Part shown: positions 21,493 to 30,872 of the stretch, one piece after another
Numbering within the stretch: the first letter of the stretch is position 1
Layout: the number at the start of each line of letters is the position of its first letter
Program-made: the position numbers and the translations under genes
Source of the DNA: Pseudoneurospora amorphoporcata
Taxonomy: Eukaryota; Ascomycota; Sordariomycetes; Sordariales; Sordariaceae
Assembly: GCA_033297205.1 (NCBI GenBank)
Contig: MU859303.1
Coordinates: forward strand, 1-44,186
Length of the DNA: 44,186 nucleotides
Direction: 5' to 3'
Notes under the pieces: model-generated
Databases searched by the model: none
Told to the model about the DNA's origin: nothing
What the model saw: only the letters and a program-made list of their open reading frames with translations

Positions 21493-22487
21493 ATGGGGAA
21501 ACCAGATTGGGAAGGAGATGGCAAAATCACCATCGTAATCATCGCCCGGGTCGTATGCCTTTGCTTTATTCCCTTTTGCATCTTTTGCAGCCTCAAACAG
21601 GCTGGATGGAGACAATGCCGGGGCTTCTTTGAGAGGCGTGGATGGATCAAGCCCACTGAGACCGAGGAGGACAAACTGATGAAACAGCATCCGCGCCCCG
21701 TGGTTCCCAAGTCTCTGCAATCGACCATCCCGGCAGTCCTCAGCTGGATGTCCACTAGAACTAGCCCCTCCGCACCCGATCTCGACTCCGCTACTACGGC
21801 TCCTGGAGGCTCTGGAGCATCCTACCACAGTCGGGGCGGTCCCTCCCAAAGCCGTGACAAGCGAGCGTCCGTCATCAGTGCCTCTTTCTTGGAAGGGACC
21901 GCCATCCTGGAAAGCTTGAGGGGGGATAACCATGACGGCGACGGCGGCTCCTTTCAGTCTCTCGCAACCATCATCAAGACTAAGATGCCGACTGACGGCA
22001 ACTACAACCGCGCTGGCAGAAGAAACGCCATAGATCATGGCCGAGGCACAGGCACTGGTGTCTGGCTTGAGACTGCTTCTGGCAGCCGAGGAGTGGCAGA
22101 ATATCGAAGGGGAACCGCCGTTGCCAGCAGCTCCGGATCATCGCCGCAGCCGCCGCAGGAGAGTGCACCCAAGGCGAAAGAAAGATTCCCGCTCATCTCG
22201 GCCCCATCCCAAGCCGTTAGTACTTCGAGCATCAGCCCCAGTCCCACTCCCAAGTAAGTGTTTGTTGGGTTGCCATCCAAGTTCCGTTGAGAGGTTGCTT
22301 CCGTTGATGTAAGTTTGCAATGTACCTTAGCTCCCGTCTGCTCCGTCTTGGTCTGCTTCCTCGATGTGATCTTACAATGTGATGAGATGTGACGGCTAAC
22401 CCGCTTTGCTGCGCTGACAACAGAAACGGTGAAACGGCGCAACAAGGTAACACACCAAGTGACATCGTGGACTCTTTGGGCTCTTAG
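21493..22487 (+). CDS. single-span membrane protein of unknown function (274 aa)
   Basis: Exons are 21493-22253 and 22424-22487; the intron 22254-22423 (170 nt, GTAAGT...CTGACAACAG) is in phase 2. The spliced end reads NGETAQQGNTPSDIVDSLGS before TAG. The start is set at the ATG in CGCCAAAATGGGG; the frame is open another 15 codons upstream without an ATG, so an earlier exon is possible. One hydrophobic segment (about residues 11-32, Cys-rich) is followed by WRQCRGFFERRGW and a long Ser/Pro/Gly-rich region that looks disordered. It contains no enzyme motif. An N-terminal anchor with a cytoplasmic tail is the simplest reading. I do not recognise the family. Confidence 0.6.
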
Positions 22488-22556
22488 CCTTTGGTCCTCT
22501 ATTTCTTTCGGTCCCACTCAATGTCCTCGTCCGACTCTATGGTACAGAGCACACGC

Positions 22557-22573
22557 AAAAAAAAAAAAAAAAA
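22557..22573. repeat. poly-A tract (17 A)
   Basis: Seventeen uninterrupted A about 70 bp past the stop codon at 22487, within the 3' flank. Confidence 0.85.
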
Positions 22574-22722
22574 GAGACAGACACTAAGGGAGGATCGGTG
22601 TCCGCGGCGAGAACGAGGTACGCAGGCTATCAGGACGGAACATGGAATACGAAAGAGAACAAAGAGGTCGGCTGGCCTCCCTCTGCGTCGGACGGAACTG
22701 ACAACAAGATAACTGTTTGTAA

Positions 22723-22926
22723 TTAGATCACATTGACTTCCTCTTCGAGTTTAGAGAAGAGAGAATAGACGCCCTCATGGGGTAGAGTAACATCAATGTC
22801 GCCCCGGATCTGGGACCTGTCATCCTTGAACACTGTTGCATACTTGTCATCAAGACGGCCAGGCTTCGCGAATACAATCACACCCAACCCGCGTCCACAT
22901 GGGGAAGCCTGGCCACCGACAAGCAC
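22723..22926 (-). pseudogene. orphan C-terminal coding exon, gene otherwise not visible
   Basis: An open minus-strand frame ends at TAA 22725-22723 and encodes about 62 residues with coding-like codon use, including GVIVFAKPGRLDDKYATV, RGDIDVTLPHEGVY and FSKLEEEV. There is no ATG. A plausible acceptor (TTGAC branch, GGCCAG) would start the exon at 22908. The sequence upstream (22940-23100, minus) gives no convincing preceding exon, so this may be the last exon of a decayed gene. A plus-strand frame also stays open across the same bases (22786-23155) but has poorer codon use. I do not recognise the protein. Confidence 0.35.
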
Positions 22927-24777
22927 CAGTCAACGAAATGTTTCAAGTTCCATCCCAGAGTCGGAACTAGTCTTCATGCACAGTCAGCATTTGATCTGGG
23001 GTATGGGCTTCTCGATGCCGCTGGCGCCGAGGCGCCGCTAATACCCAACTTGGACACTGGAGCTTCCTGCCTCCGTTCCGCGCGTTCCGTTACGGAATCC
23101 CAACACAAACTTGGAGAAGCTGGAGTACATAGATGGGAGGCAACCCACTGGACTTAGCTTGGAGATTTCTCCATCATGCTGTCCATGCCCAGAAGCTGGA
23201 CGAGTCTCGCTTCCAACTAGCCCATCTCTATTGCCTAGTACGTGGCGAGCTTACGTATTTACTTGTCTGTTCCTCGCAGCTTACTTCTTCAGCCTTTGCC
23301 TTTTCCAGTCGTCTTCACTGCTCCCCCCAATATCCCGTGGCAACCGAGATGGCTTCTTCGCTTGCTTGAAAATCCTTGCCGATTTCTGCTTTTCTCCGGT
23401 CTTTTTGTTCTCCGCATGCAAGTCCCGCCACTTCCCCCCAGCACATGTGACCGCCCAAAGATGCCGATACATCATGGAAGCTGGATCATGACAAGTACTT
23501 GACCTACTATCCAATTTTTTTTCCCTGACGACCTAGTCAGCTGACTGACCCGCCTTTCATTTCATCGACTTACGTCCACTGGCGCTCCATATTCGAGCTC
23601 TGTACCCTACTTAACCTTTGCCCTCAAGAAAGACCAGCCACGTTGCTAGGTGATCTGGTTGTTCTTAAGGGTGAGTGACTTTACCATTACCCGCAAAATG
23701 GGTACCATACACACATGATCAACTCGTTTTTGCTGTCGGTGATTGATCTTGAGAGTGAGTCGAGAGAGATTGGCTCGGTCTTGGCGGGTTAAGAAGGGCA
23801 TGCATGGTACTAGGTAGCTCGCCATACTCCTGCCAGGTCCACACCACTGCAGTAAAAGCAGCCGCCCCTTCCTCATAAGACGTGGAATTTAAGGTAAGGT
23901 ACTTTTTGGGTTAGGGTTTTGATGAAGCTTATTGGACTTTGCCTTCGCGATGGTCGGTACCGTCCGCAGTTTCCGTATCGCATGCGTCTTTATCTTGTTA
24001 AGCTTGTTGGTGATGATGTTTTTTAGGTTCAATTGTTGGTGAAGCTTGTTTGTGGAGCTTGTTGGTAACCTCACGCTTCTTACCAGTGATTCCTTTTTTT
24101 GTGGTCGGTGAACCTTGTTGGTTTGTTCTTCTTTGTAGGCTATAAAGCTTCTTGGTGAAAGTTATTGGTGAACCTTGTTGGTTCATCCTTCTTTGTAGAC
24201 GGTAAAGTTTGTTGGTGAACCTTGTTGGCGGTCGTCCATGCTTGCATAGAAAAGAAGGCAGGAGCGTTCGTACTCGGTGACTGTATTGTTCTTTTCTTTA
24301 TATTGTAACTGTATTTCTTTCAGCCTTGGTCAGATTAGGAATACCGAACGACCATCGATCACCTACTGACTGGCCGCTGTTGAGCTCATGAAACATCTGG
24401 GACCACCGACAACTGCAATCCAAAACATTAATCGCCGGACTAGTTCCTTCAATGTACAATGTCAATACAGTCCACACCAACGTCTCGCAAAGACGCAAAT
24501 CTGAGGTTTTCCGCATTACTTGTACTTGCACAAATTTCGAGTGAACGTCGTCATCAGGGCTAGTCACGATCTTAGCGCTGGAGCCAGCCTGAGGAGACAC
24601 TGGTGCATAACTTCGAAGTGGAATAAACAGATGAAAATGGCACTGCAAAACCAACCCTCTACATTTTCAATCTTGGCTTTTCCTTGGTCCTGAACTGCAT
24701 TAAGGTAACTTCTTTGTATATCGCATGCAGGTGGGGAGTTTGGACTTTGGCAAAACGGAGCTTTCTCGAACACGACC
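22927..24777. other. intergenic, with degenerate repeat block
   Basis: No gene is supported. From about 23925 to 24235 the DNA is built from variants of GCTTGTTGGTGAA and contains the 60-bp tandem repeat listed separately. Minus-strand frames across it (24074-23889, 24186-23998) are Asn/Lys/Gln-rich simply because of the repeat. Confidence 0.5.
24107..24226. repeat. 60-bp imperfect tandem repeat (2 copies)
   Basis: Copies at 24107-24166 and 24167-24226 match at 49 of 60 positions. Seven of the 11 differences are transitions. A third partial copy of the core GGTGAACCTTGTTGG begins near 24214. Confidence 0.8.
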
Positions 24778-24785
24778 AAGAAAAA
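24778..24785. repeat. target site duplication, left copy
   Basis: AAGAAAAA immediately outside the left inverted repeat; identical to 25753-25760. The word is low in complexity, but it abuts both ends exactly. Confidence 0.8.
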
Positions 24786-24864
24786 GAGCAACTCTACTCG
24801 CACCGTTAGAAAACTCTACTCGGACCGTGATCCACTTTTTCCCTCACACATAACCTTAACCCTG
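24786..24864 (+). repeat. left terminal inverted repeat
   Basis: 79 bp, the inverse of 25673-25752. It contains two direct copies of ACTCTACTCGSACCGT at 24791-24806 and 24813-24828, one helical turn pair (22 bp) apart. Confidence 0.88.
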
Positions 24865-25098
24865 GCGCGGCCACAGATGTCACATGTATTCTTTCGAAAA
24901 TTTCACCCAGAAATCTGGGCATTACAATCTTTCATGAAATGTTATGTGGGCCAGTGCCCAGACCATGCCCAGCCCACAAGTGCACCTCCATATCGCACTT
25001 TACAGGGCATTTTACAGCGCACTTTACAGGGCAGTTAGCGGTACGGTCGCACATTGCACGGTCGCACATCGCTCAATTGAGCGATCAATCAATCGCAC

Positions 25099-25344
25099 TC
25101 AATCTACATTAATGCATACATTTATCATATATCTGATATCTATCATATAATCGAGCAATCTAACTGCCAGTGAGTCTCCCAGAGTGCCAGCGAGTGCTTC
25201 GAGATCTATGGGCTGGGTTGACTGGGCAGTCTGGGCAGTCCGGGCTGAGGTAGGTTCGAGATCCATGGGCTCAGTTGGCTGGGCAGAGGTGGGATCGTCA
25301 CCACGGTCGTATGCGCCCGTCGGCTGGGTCGCTACATCGGCCAT
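25099..25344 (-). pseudogene. possible transposase N-terminal remnant inside the element
   Basis: Minus-strand frame with ATG at 25344, 81 codons, Thr/Gln/Pro-rich (MADVATQPTGAYDRGDD at the start) then LEALAGTLGDSLAVRLLDYM. An imperfect 30-bp direct repeat in the DNA gives the recurring EPMDLEPTSA/QPIDLEALAG pattern. There is no DDE or zinc-finger motif. It could be what is left of an internally deleted transposase gene, or unrelated filler. Confidence 0.3.
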
Positions 25345-25672
25345 CTACGTTACGATTAGTTAGGGAAACGTACAGAAAAAATGACGGATCATTTCTTACC
25401 ATTGACGGATGCCAGCGCTTTGTTTACTTGGGGATATTTCGTGATGCGCGATATGGTGGATTGATTTCGTAGATGGGGGTGATGATGTGAGAGGTTTGGT
25501 GGAGGAAGCGATGCGACGATCCCAAAAATCACCAAGTCTGGTCTGGATTACTGGGCTGGTCAGCGCAATACGAAAAGTGGCCTGTGCAGGAGTTAGAATG
25601 TGTAATGGGCTGTAATTTGGGGGCTTGGCGGGCGCGGTACGAGCGAGATTGGTGCTGACGGGGAGGGGACGG

Positions 25673-25752
25673 CAGGGTTAAGGTTATGTATGGGAGAAAA
25701 AAGTGGATCACGGTCCGAGTAGAGTTTTCTGACGGTGCGAGTAGAGTTGCTC
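25673..25752 (-). repeat. right terminal inverted repeat
   Basis: 80 bp, the inverse of 24786-24864. The doubled motif appears here, inverted, at 25710-25725 and 25732-25747, with the same 22-bp spacing. Confidence 0.88.
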
Positions 25753-25760
25753 AAGAAAAA
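25753..25760. repeat. target site duplication, right copy
   Basis: AAGAAAAA directly outside the right inverted repeat; identical to 24778-24785. Confidence 0.8.
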
Positions 25761-26023
25761 ATAACATAAAAATTGAGTACCGCTGCAATCTCCGCTAAAG
25801 GTAAATATTCGTGAATAAAAGAGCAGAAGGACGCTGGATCGATCAAGCTTTACCATACAAAAAGAAAATGAAAGGGTTTGATTCCAGAATGAAGGAAGAG
25901 CAAACTGAAGTCCAGGATGTGAGATGGTACGCGGAACAATGACATCCTTGGGGCTCGTGCAATACAAAGTTTGTGTCAAGCTTATGTCTAACAGAATATG
26001 GCTTAACACTAACATCTAGTGTT

Positions 26024-26096
26024 GCCCGGCTGGCGCAATCGGTAGCGCGCAAGACTTCTAATCTTGAGGCTGTGGGTTCGAGTCCCACGTTGGGCT
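26024..26096 (+). tRNA. tRNA-Arg(TCT)
   Basis: 73 nt without intron. The acceptor stem GCCCGGC pairs with GTTGGGC and the discriminator is T. The anticodon stem CAAGA/TCTTG encloses CTTCTAA (anticodon TCT, codon AGA). The T arm is GTGGG-TTCGAGT-CCCAC, and a T-rich stretch follows the 3' end as a pol III terminator. The transposon ends 263 bp upstream. Confidence 0.96.
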
Positions 26097-29000
26097 TCTT
26101 TTTGCTCTTCTTCTTATCATCTTTCTGTTAATCTTTTCCTTCCTTTTGTTTTGTTCTGCTTAATACTTACTGGCGGTCTTCTCATTGTTTTATTCCTCGC
26201 ATCTTGTTGCTATGAAAAGAAGGTAGCGTGGATGGCTTTTTGGTTGTGTGCAATCTGATTTCCTGTTTTGCTTGTGTGTTACGATACCTATGTAAAGATG
26301 TTTGTGTGTGTTCATGAAAGGACAAAGAAACATAGTGATGAATGCAATCTGGAACCCATTCTTGGAAAACAATGAACCGAATAAACACTCGCAATGGTGT
26401 GCAGAGCGAAATTGGCCATCAATCATCTAACGCCGATAATCATATGCAAGAGAACCATACAGGAAAACAGTTTCTCAATGCCCAAAAAAGCCCAAACTCG
26501 TATCTCGCTCATCGTCAGCCCGGTCATAAGTCACCAGAAAGAAACTTCCATGGAATAGTGACCCTTCCTTGCCATTGGCTGTCATCCTATCGGAAAGATC
26601 AAGATGAATTTTCTGTTACACGTTGAGCGACTTTCCATGCATCGTTGCCGCTTCATAATGTAGGTATGGTTGAAGTCAAGCCTCAAGCGATCGGCACTCG
26701 AGGACATGTGGATGTGTTCCTCAAGCCGGCACAGCGACATTTTCACGCCGGCATTATGCTACTGAACACGTCCTAGACTCTCGGTATTGATTCCTTACTT
26801 GCAACTTAATGCTGAGCTGACTGTCTGAACATCGAGAACTTATCTCAACTTCTCAAGGAAGACGACGACGACGACGACGGCGACGCGACGTTGGAATAGA
26901 GTGCCTGACAAGGCCTGGACAAGCGAGGTTTAGTGGCCCCTGGAAGTCTTGGCTCTCGCTCCAATGAGCTGAAAAGGCCTGACTCGCTGGGCTGAGGTCT
27001 AGCAGTGCTACGCTGTATTTTGCTTTTCATATCGCTTTTTTTTTCTTTTACGTTATCGAAAAGATATGCTCGATGTGTCAGCAGGGGGATCAGATAATTC
27101 TGAAAGTCGGGCTCAGTGATGGCTGAACTGCTGTTTCCACGTGAGGTACAGCAGGTAGAAAGAGGAGAGAGAATACGGCCGGCTGGTTCCGCATTGGATG
27201 TGCTAGCTTTCGGTGTGTGATAAATGGTTGTCTGACTCTCTTCGCGTTATTTTGGCTAGTGGGTGGTTGAGGCGACCGACGGAGCGGCTGATGATGCGTA
27301 GCTCATGCCGTACCCCAACGTTCCGGGCACTTGCACGCCAACGCTCAAAACTGGTGAACGGAAATTGTTTCCAATTGGGTACATCCGTCAGTGAAAGGGA
27401 TGAACCGCACTGTGCGATTCGCCTTACAGATTTCGTTTCGTGCCGGCATGTCGCGTCGCACTGGAGTCCTGGACCGGGAACACCGCGACAGGAAAGCGCC
27501 AACATCAGGCGCCCTGAGGCCGTCATCGTTTGGGGCGCATGACGTGGTCTTGATAAGAACGCGACGGCACGTGGTTACTGAACGGCGAGTAAAATCTGGG
27601 TGGAAAGAGAATCCGTGAAAAGAGAATCCGTGCGGGAAAAAAAGCAGATCGATAGTTCATCCTTCGGAGTGTTCAGCGGGGTCAGTGAAAGAGCAGAATG
27701 ATGAACAAACGGGATGAAAAAGGTCGCCGACGTCGCGACACGAAAAAACAGGGGATACTTCCACTTTGAGGCCTAGCGTGCCGCGCTAGCGGGAGGGGCA
27801 GGGGCCAGGCACGTGCCCTGTTGATCATCGCATATCGACGACACGGTCGTGAAGAATTCACTCACAAAGTCACAACACATATTGGAAATGATACCTAATC
27901 CATCTGTTCGCGCAGACATGTCCCATGGATAAGATGAGGTCGAAATGAGGCAGGATGAGGGACCGCCAGGTTGGCCAATGTTCCCATGAGGTGGTGAGTT
28001 AAGCTTAAGCACGGCCCTGACTCCGACTGCTCAATGATGTAAGCAATTTCATCATAGGGCTCAACAAGTAAAATCCGAGCTGATCATTGGGTGCAGGACA
28101 CAGTGGTGATGACTGCAACGAACCTGGCAATTACCGTCCTCGAATCGCGCTCCTACCAGCGAGGGAGATCAAGACCACTTTCTGACGCGGTGTTCCGAGT
28201 AGACGAATCTCACTGCCGGCACACGGCTATGCAACGGTCGATCCGGGTATGCAAGCGTACGGCCAAGGGAGTATGTCTCTTGGAATGCATCGCAATGGCC
28301 TTGTTGACGGCACGGGCCGGCGCTGATGGCACTTCTCCCTTCATTTTGAATCTTCAAAGCTGGGCTCGTGGATGATAGCGGCGGTCGTGAACTCCATGAT
28401 CCAGACTGGTCGTACATAAGGAACGAAATTGGTAGGTTGCACCTTGTCGGACATGAGATTGTCTCGTTCACGTCCTCCGAAAGCCACTATCACTAACCCA
28501 TAGGCGCACAGCCAATCCAATCAAACGCAGATTCATTCCCATGTTTGTCATACTTCAGCGCCGGTCGCCATTTCATCGAAATGCATGCCCCACGACACTG
28601 CTCGGATCGCTTGCGAGACATATTAAGGAATGAGAGATGCATCCTATCGCGCCGTTCGCGCCTCGAAGTTTGTCTCTGCCACAGCATCTGATATCGAATT
28701 CTCGTGCCTCCGTTCACCCCAACATTTCCGTCCAATCCACCGGTCGAGACCAGGGGAGCAGGGGTCCTTTTTGATGGTCGGGATTGCTTGTCTTGATTGA
28801 AAATCAGTCTCCGCAGAAACAGTGGATTTCCGTTGTCGGGGAAGACCCTGGGACGACCTCTATCCACTGTGACTGGTCGATTACGGGACAATGATCGGTC
28901 CAGAACCGAAACCCTATTCGAAACTCAATTCGTCCGCACCATTTTTGTACTGGAATGGAAGAGTTGTTTGCTTGCCGGGTGATCGGTGGCTGGCAGGCAC

Positions 29001-29360
29001 GCCCCTGTCGAGCTGGCTTCCTCGAGGGAACAAATCGCCGGGACTTTGAAGCATTCCCAGGGTGACCTTTGCAACAGACACGCGACCGGACAAGCGATAA
29101 GCTTGATTAGCCAGAAGGGGACTCAGCGAGGGAAGAAAAGAATGGGTGATGTTTTGGGCCTTTTGCTCCTCCTTCGCATCTTTACCCGGTCCCTCATCAA
29201 CCCTGAGGGCTCCAATTTTTTCTCCCCTCCCTCTCGCCCTTTGGTCCCTGCTTCACTCGCTCCCATCTTCTACTCGCTAACTCTCGCCGCCATTTTCGTC
29301 GCGTTTCCTTCAGTTGATGCCACTCGCTTCCAGGGCTACAATCCGTTGCACCTGCCCTCG
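26097..29360. other. long intergenic region before the GT32 gene
   Basis: About 3.2 kb with no gene I can support. It contains a (GAC)n microsatellite (about 26861-26878) and a small tandem duplication of AAAGAGAATCCGTG (about 27603-27632). Its last 350 bases are pyrimidine-rich and look like the 5' UTR and promoter of the glycosyltransferase gene. Frames on both strands overlap and show no motifs. No 5S rRNA gene was recognised. Confidence 0.5.
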
Positions 29361-30872
29361 ATGATCGCCAAGTTGGTATCGCCGTTGGGCTCCCCCAAGT
29401 TGGCTGCCACAACGGCGCAATTTCGAAATCGTTTGCCGACCCAATTTCGGCGCGGCGCGCCTCTCTACATCGCGGTCGTCGTCTTTGTTCTTTTCCTCCT
29501 GAACGTGACACTCTTTCACTCAAGTGTCCAAGATACAACGTTCGCCCTTCCTCATGTACCGACCAAGCACGACATTCCCAAGTACACGCACGCCGAGTTC
29601 CCACGGAAGATATGGCAGACTTGGAAGGTCAACCCGCTCGCTTTTGAGCAACGCGACCTCGACACCGCGCGGTCCTGGGTGGGAAAGAACCCTTCATACC
29701 GATACGAAGTTCTGACCGACGGCAACGACATGCAGTACGTCGAGTGGCACTTTGGCGCCGACGGATTCAACCGCCCCGACATTGTCAACTTTTACCGGAG
29801 CGTCAAGGCCGCGATTGTCAAGGCCGATCTGTTGCGATACCTGGTCATGTACGCCGAGGGCGGTCTTTATGCCGACATCGACGTCGAAGCCCTTAAGCCG
29901 CTTTCAAAATTCGTCCCGGAGCGGTACGACGAAGCTGATGTCGATATGGTCATTGGCGTCGAAATCGACGAGCCCGACTGGAAGGACCACCCCATTCTAG
30001 GACCCAAGTCGCGCTCGTTCTGTCAATGGACCTTCATGTGCAAGCCGCAACTGCCGGTCATGATGAGGCTGATCGAGCAAATCATGACCTGGTTGAGCGG
30101 GGTTGCTAAGGAGCAAGGAGTGCCGCTTGCCGAAGTCAAGCTCGATTTCGACCAGATTATCAGCGGAACCGGCCCATCAGCCTTCACCAACGCCATCATC
30201 GCCGAGATGAACGAGCTCAACGAGAACACTGGTAGACCGATCACCTGGGACGCTTTCCACGACTTGGGCGAATCCAAGCTTGTGAGCCGCGTCCTCGTTT
30301 TGACCGTCGAGGCCTTTGCTGCTGGTCAGGGCCACTCCAACTCGGGTAACCATGACGCGCGCGCCGCCCTGGTAAGGCACCACTACCACGCTTCGAACTG
30401 GCCCAGCCGCCACCCGAGATATAAGCACCCGGCATATGGTGAGGTCGAACAGTGCAACTGGGTTGACGAGTGTGTCAAGAAATGTAAGTCCAAATTGCTT
30501 CCCCCAGATTCTGATTCCCGACTGGTTCAATTGACAAGCTGCATAGGGGACGAAAACGTTGCCGCTTGGAGCAAGCTTTCGGAAGCCGAACAGAAGGGCA
30601 TTCTCGCCGAGAAAGAACGAAAAGAAAAGGAACGCGAGGAACAGCGTAAAAAAGAGGAAGAGGAGCGCAAAAAGAAGGAAGAGGAGGACCGCAAGAAGAA
30701 AGAGGAAGAAGACAAGAGAAAGAAGGAAGAAGAGGAGGCGAAGGCAGCCAAGGAAAAGGCTGCTAAGGAGAAGAATGCCGGCAAAGGGGGCGAGAAGGCG
30801 GCAAAGGACAACAAAGGAATGGTTCTGATGTTCTCTTGCTTGCTTGATCCGCTCTTTGAGCCTGGCAGTTAA
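29361..30872 (+). CDS. GT32 glycosyltransferase, Och1-like, with charged C-terminal tail (482 aa)
   Basis: Probable Golgi alpha-mannosyltransferase of the Och1/Hoc1 family (GT32), acting on N-glycan or related mannans. Exons are 29361-30483 and 30547-30872. The 63-nt intron (GTAAGT...TTGAC...TAG) is a multiple of three, so the frame also reads through unspliced; splicing restores KKWDENVAAW. The ATG at 29361 is chosen because it gives a short cytoplasmic arm, one anchor helix (about residues 36-53) and a lumenal domain, and because sequence upstream is pyrimidine-rich. An in-frame ATG at 29142 would add 73 residues. Motifs: FPRKIWQTWK, RYLVMYAEGGLYADID with DxD at D172/D174, and HHYHASNW. After the catalytic domain comes a Lys/Glu-rich, probably coiled tail (about residues 395-470), unusual for the family. 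The exact acceptor is unknown. Confidence 0.9.
   Translation: MIAKLVSPLGSPKLAATTAQFRNRLPTQFRRGAPLYIAVVVFVLFLLNVTLFHSSVQDTTFALPHVPTKHDIPKYTHAEFPRKIWQTWKVNPLAFEQRDLDTARSWVGKNPSYRYEVLTDGNDMQYVEWHFGADGFNRPDIVNFYRSVKAAIVKADLLRYLVMYAEGGLYADIDVEALKPLSKFVPERYDEADVDMVIGVEIDEPDWKDHPILGPKSRSFCQWTFMCKPQLPVMMRLIEQIMTWLSGVAKEQGVPLAEVKLDFDQIISGTGPSAFTNAIIAEMNELNENTGRPITWDAFHDLGESKLVSRVLVLTVEAFAAGQGHSNSGNHDARAALVRHHYHASNWPSRHPRYKHPAYGEVEQCNWVDECVKKCKSKLLPPDSDSRLVQLTSCIGDENVAAWSKLSEAEQKGILAEKERKEKEREEQRKKEEEERKKKEEEDRKKKEEEDKRKKEEEEAKAAKEKAAKEKNAGKGGEKAAKDNKGMVLMFSCLLDPLFEPGS

Larger units (their letters stand above)
24786..25752. mobile_element. non-autonomous DNA transposon, probably hAT-like (967 bp)
   Basis: The two ends are inverted copies: 24786-24864 and 25673-25752 match over about 80 bp, starting GAGCAACTCTACTCGCACCG and ending ATAACCTTAACCCTG, with few mismatches and one gap. 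The element is flanked directly by AAGAAAAA on both sides (24778-24785 and 25753-25760), a perfect 8-bp target duplication. An 8-bp duplication is typical of hAT, and also of P and Merlin elements; the long inverted repeat is unusual for hAT, so the superfamily is inferred. Inside are short direct repeats (CGCACTTTACAGGGCA at 24994 and 25018; ACGGTCGCACAT at 25043 and 25058), a 14-bp palindrome (25070-25083), and one minus-strand frame. At 967 bp it cannot encode a full transposase. Confidence 0.88.

Noticed and set aside
23050..23067. LDTGAS aspartic-protease-like motif on plus
   Set aside because: Single six-residue match in a frame with poor codon use and no retroelement context; probably chance.
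25843..26088. minus-strand frame starting MGLEPTASRLEVL
   Set aside because: Its start is antisense to the tRNA-Arg gene, a well-known false protein pattern.
29142..29360. upstream in-frame ATG of the GT32 gene
   Set aside because: It would add 73 residues of low-quality, leucine/serine-rich sequence from a pyrimidine-rich leader and a second hydrophobic segment; the ATG at 29361 gives normal family topology. Not fully excluded.
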